From: Aeropyrum sp.
Lineage (GTDB): Archaea; Thermoproteota; Thermoprotei_A; Sulfolobales; Acidilobaceae
Length of the DNA stretch: 64,000 bases
Direction of reading: 5' to 3'
NCBI GenBank assembly: GCA_015521685.1
Contig: WANT01000008.1
Coordinates: 46,164 to 110,163, forward strand
A model generated the notes under the pieces. That model had not been told where the DNA came from. It made no database searches and saw nothing but the letters and a program-made list of their open reading frames with translations. Below are positions 62,391-64,000 of the stretch, in pieces. The translations under genes were made by a program, and so were the position numbers. Position 1 is the first letter of the stretch; every line of letters starts with the position of its first letter.

Positions 62391-63523
62391 TGGCCTCAGT
62401 AGCCTCTAGAGCGGCCCTCGGGGCTGAGGTCCTCGGGGGAGACGTCCTCAGGGTTGAGGACCTCAGGGTCTGGTTCCCCCTCAGGAGGACTATAACGGAG
62501 CTAGTCACCCTAAGGCCTCAGCGCTACGTCAAGGCAGTCGACGGAATCACCTTCAACGTCAAGAGGGGGGAGGTATTCTGCCTTGTAGGGGAGAGTGGTT
62601 GTGGGAAGACTACGACTGGGAAGGCCATACTCAGGCTCGTAGAGCCTACTGGAGGAACGGCCCTGTTCAAGCCGAAGAGCGAGCTGGTTGAGGAGCTCGA
62701 GAGGAAGGGCATAAGTCTCGAGGGCGACGGCTTTGTCGACCTCTTCAGAATCCCTAGGAGGAAGTTCAAACCCCTCAGGAGGGAGCTCCAGATAGTATAC
62801 CAGGACCCCTACGGAAGCCTCAATCCGAGGTTCACCATAAGGCGTATACTCGAGGACCCCCTCATAATCCACGGGATAGGCAGCAGGCAGGAGAGGGAGG
62901 AGATGGTTGCGAAAATGCTGGAGTCAGTCAAGCTAACGCCTGCAAGCGACTTCATGGACCGCTACCCCCACCAGCTGAGCGGGGGCCAGAGGCAGAGGGT
63001 TGCTATTGCGAGGGCGTTCATATTGAACCCAAGCCTGGTTGTGGCCGACGAGCCGGTCTCGATGCTCGACGTATCCATAAGGGCTGAGATCCTCGAGCTG
63101 CTGTTGAGCTTCAAGGAGAGGACTGGAACGAGCCTCATATTCATAACCCACGACCTAGCGGTGGCTAGGTACATCTGCGACAGGATAGCAGTCATGTACC
63201 TAGGGAAAATTGTCGAATTGGGGGATGCGAGGGCGATAATAGAGAGGCCAATACACCCCTACACCAAGGCGCTAGTGGCAGCAATACCAGAGCCAGATCC
63301 AACCAACAGGACAAGGCTAAGGGAGGTTCCTATTAAGGGAGAGGTGCCGAGTGCTGCAGCCATACCCTCGGGCTGCAGATTCCACCCTAGATGCGTTGAG
63401 TTCGACCAAGACCACAACAGGCTCAAGGACATGTGCCCCGTTAAAGAGCCCCCACTAGAGCAGCCGATGGAAGGAGAGCCGGACAGGAGAGTAGCCTGCT
63501 GGAGATACATCCCTTGGAGCTAA
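62387..63523 (+). CDS. Peptide-type ABC ATPase (DppF/OppF-like)
   Basis: GESGCGKTTTGKAILRL, LSGGQRQRVAIARA, CRFHPRCVEF. Confidence 0.96.
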   Translation: MMASVASRAALGAEVLGGDVLRVEDLRVWFPLRRTITELVTLRPQRYVKAVDGITFNVKRGEVFCLVGESGCGKTTTGKAILRLVEPTGGTALFKPKSELVEELERKGISLEGDGFVDLFRIPRRKFKPLRRELQIVYQDPYGSLNPRFTIRRILEDPLIIHGIGSRQEREEMVAKMLESVKLTPASDFMDRYPHQLSGGQRQRVAIARAFILNPSLVVADEPVSMLDVSIRAEILELLLSFKERTGTSLIFITHDLAVARYICDRIAVMYLGKIVELGDARAIIERPIHPYTKALVAAIPEPDPTNRTRLREVPIKGEVPSAAAIPSGCRFHPRCVEFDQDHNRLKDMCPVKEPPLEQPMEGEPDRRVACWRYIPWS

Positions 63524-63578
63524 GACCACCCAAACCACTCTCCTAGCCTGTATTCACGTTAAGAGGTGGAATCAAGCC

Positions 63579-63866
63579 TTGCCCGAGGGAGGGCAAGACC
63601 TCGCGGCCCTCATGAAGAGCCTCCAGAAGGCAGTCGACACCTTCAACAATTGGATGATGGGAGACCTTGAGATGGTTGTAGAATCGATCAAGGGCAACAC
63701 GGTAAAACTCCTCATAAGGCAGAACTGCGCCTGCAGTCTAGACTTCAGCCTGAAAGAGGAGATAGAGAACGCATTCAAAGCCGCAGGCCTGAAGGCAAAA
63801 GCGGAAATACAAGGATGGGACGTGGAGAGGAGCGGCTACATGGCAACAGTAGAAATCCAAGACTAA
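63579..63866 (+). CDS. Small protein of unknown function
   Basis: 95-aa ORF; ordered sequence VESIKGNTVKLLIRQNCACSLDFSLKEEIENAFKAAGLKAKAEI. Confidence 0.6.
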   Translation: MPEGGQDLAALMKSLQKAVDTFNNWMMGDLEMVVESIKGNTVKLLIRQNCACSLDFSLKEEIENAFKAAGLKAKAEIQGWDVERSGYMATVEIQD

Positions 63867-63905
63867 CACTAAAAACCCCAGAAGCACAAACACAACCAAA
63901 GGAGC

Positions 63906-63978
63906 GCCGCCGTAGCTCAGCTGGCAGAGCGCCGCCCTGGTAAGGCGGAGGCCCCGGGTTCGAATCCCGGCGGCGGCT
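63906..63978 (+). tRNA. tRNA-Thr(GGT), no intron, CCA not encoded
   Basis: GCCGCCG-TA-GCTCAGCTGGCAGAGC-G-CCGCC-CTGGTAA-GGCGG-AGGCC-CCGGG-TTCGAAT-CCCGG-CGGCGGC-T. Confidence 0.97.
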
Positions 63979-64000
63979 CTATGGCATTATTATCAAGCCC

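Overview
This 64 kb window (about 56% GC by eye) is a densely packed archaeal chromosome segment. It looks like an aerobic hyperthermophilic crenarchaeote of Aeropyrum/Desulfurococcales type; this is inferred from gene content and was not checked by search. There is no CRISPR array, transposase or integrase that I can support. In order it contains: the end of a split methylmalonyl-CoA mutase locus with its MeaB-type GTPase; an acyl-CoA dehydrogenase; a complete E1a/E1b/E2/E3 2-oxoacid dehydrogenase cluster; pyrB-pyrI; two tandem radical-SAM/SPASM genes; a Clp1/Grc3-like polynucleotide kinase, macro domain, UbiX and EndA block; glyS; agmatinase; two ABC importers (sugar type and peptide type); rpoP and aIF1; a B-type heme-copper oxidase subunit I with no neighbouring subunit II; aconitase; apgM; RqcH; pyrG; Rio2-DUF460; SAM synthetase; and a ThiF/cysS/acylphosphatase/O-phosphoserine-sulfhydrylase-like cluster. 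Three tRNA genes can be read. tRNA-iMet(CAT) carries an unusually long 253-nt intron at 37/38 with a textbook bulge-helix-bulge and a perfect 15-bp terminal intron stem. tRNA-Arg(TCT) carries a 34-nt intron, also with a BHB. tRNA-Thr(GGT) is intronless. The most interesting hypothesis is an RNA-repair/tRNA-splicing neighbourhood (5'-OH polynucleotide kinase + macro domain + splicing endonuclease) in a genome whose initiator tRNA itself depends on splicing.
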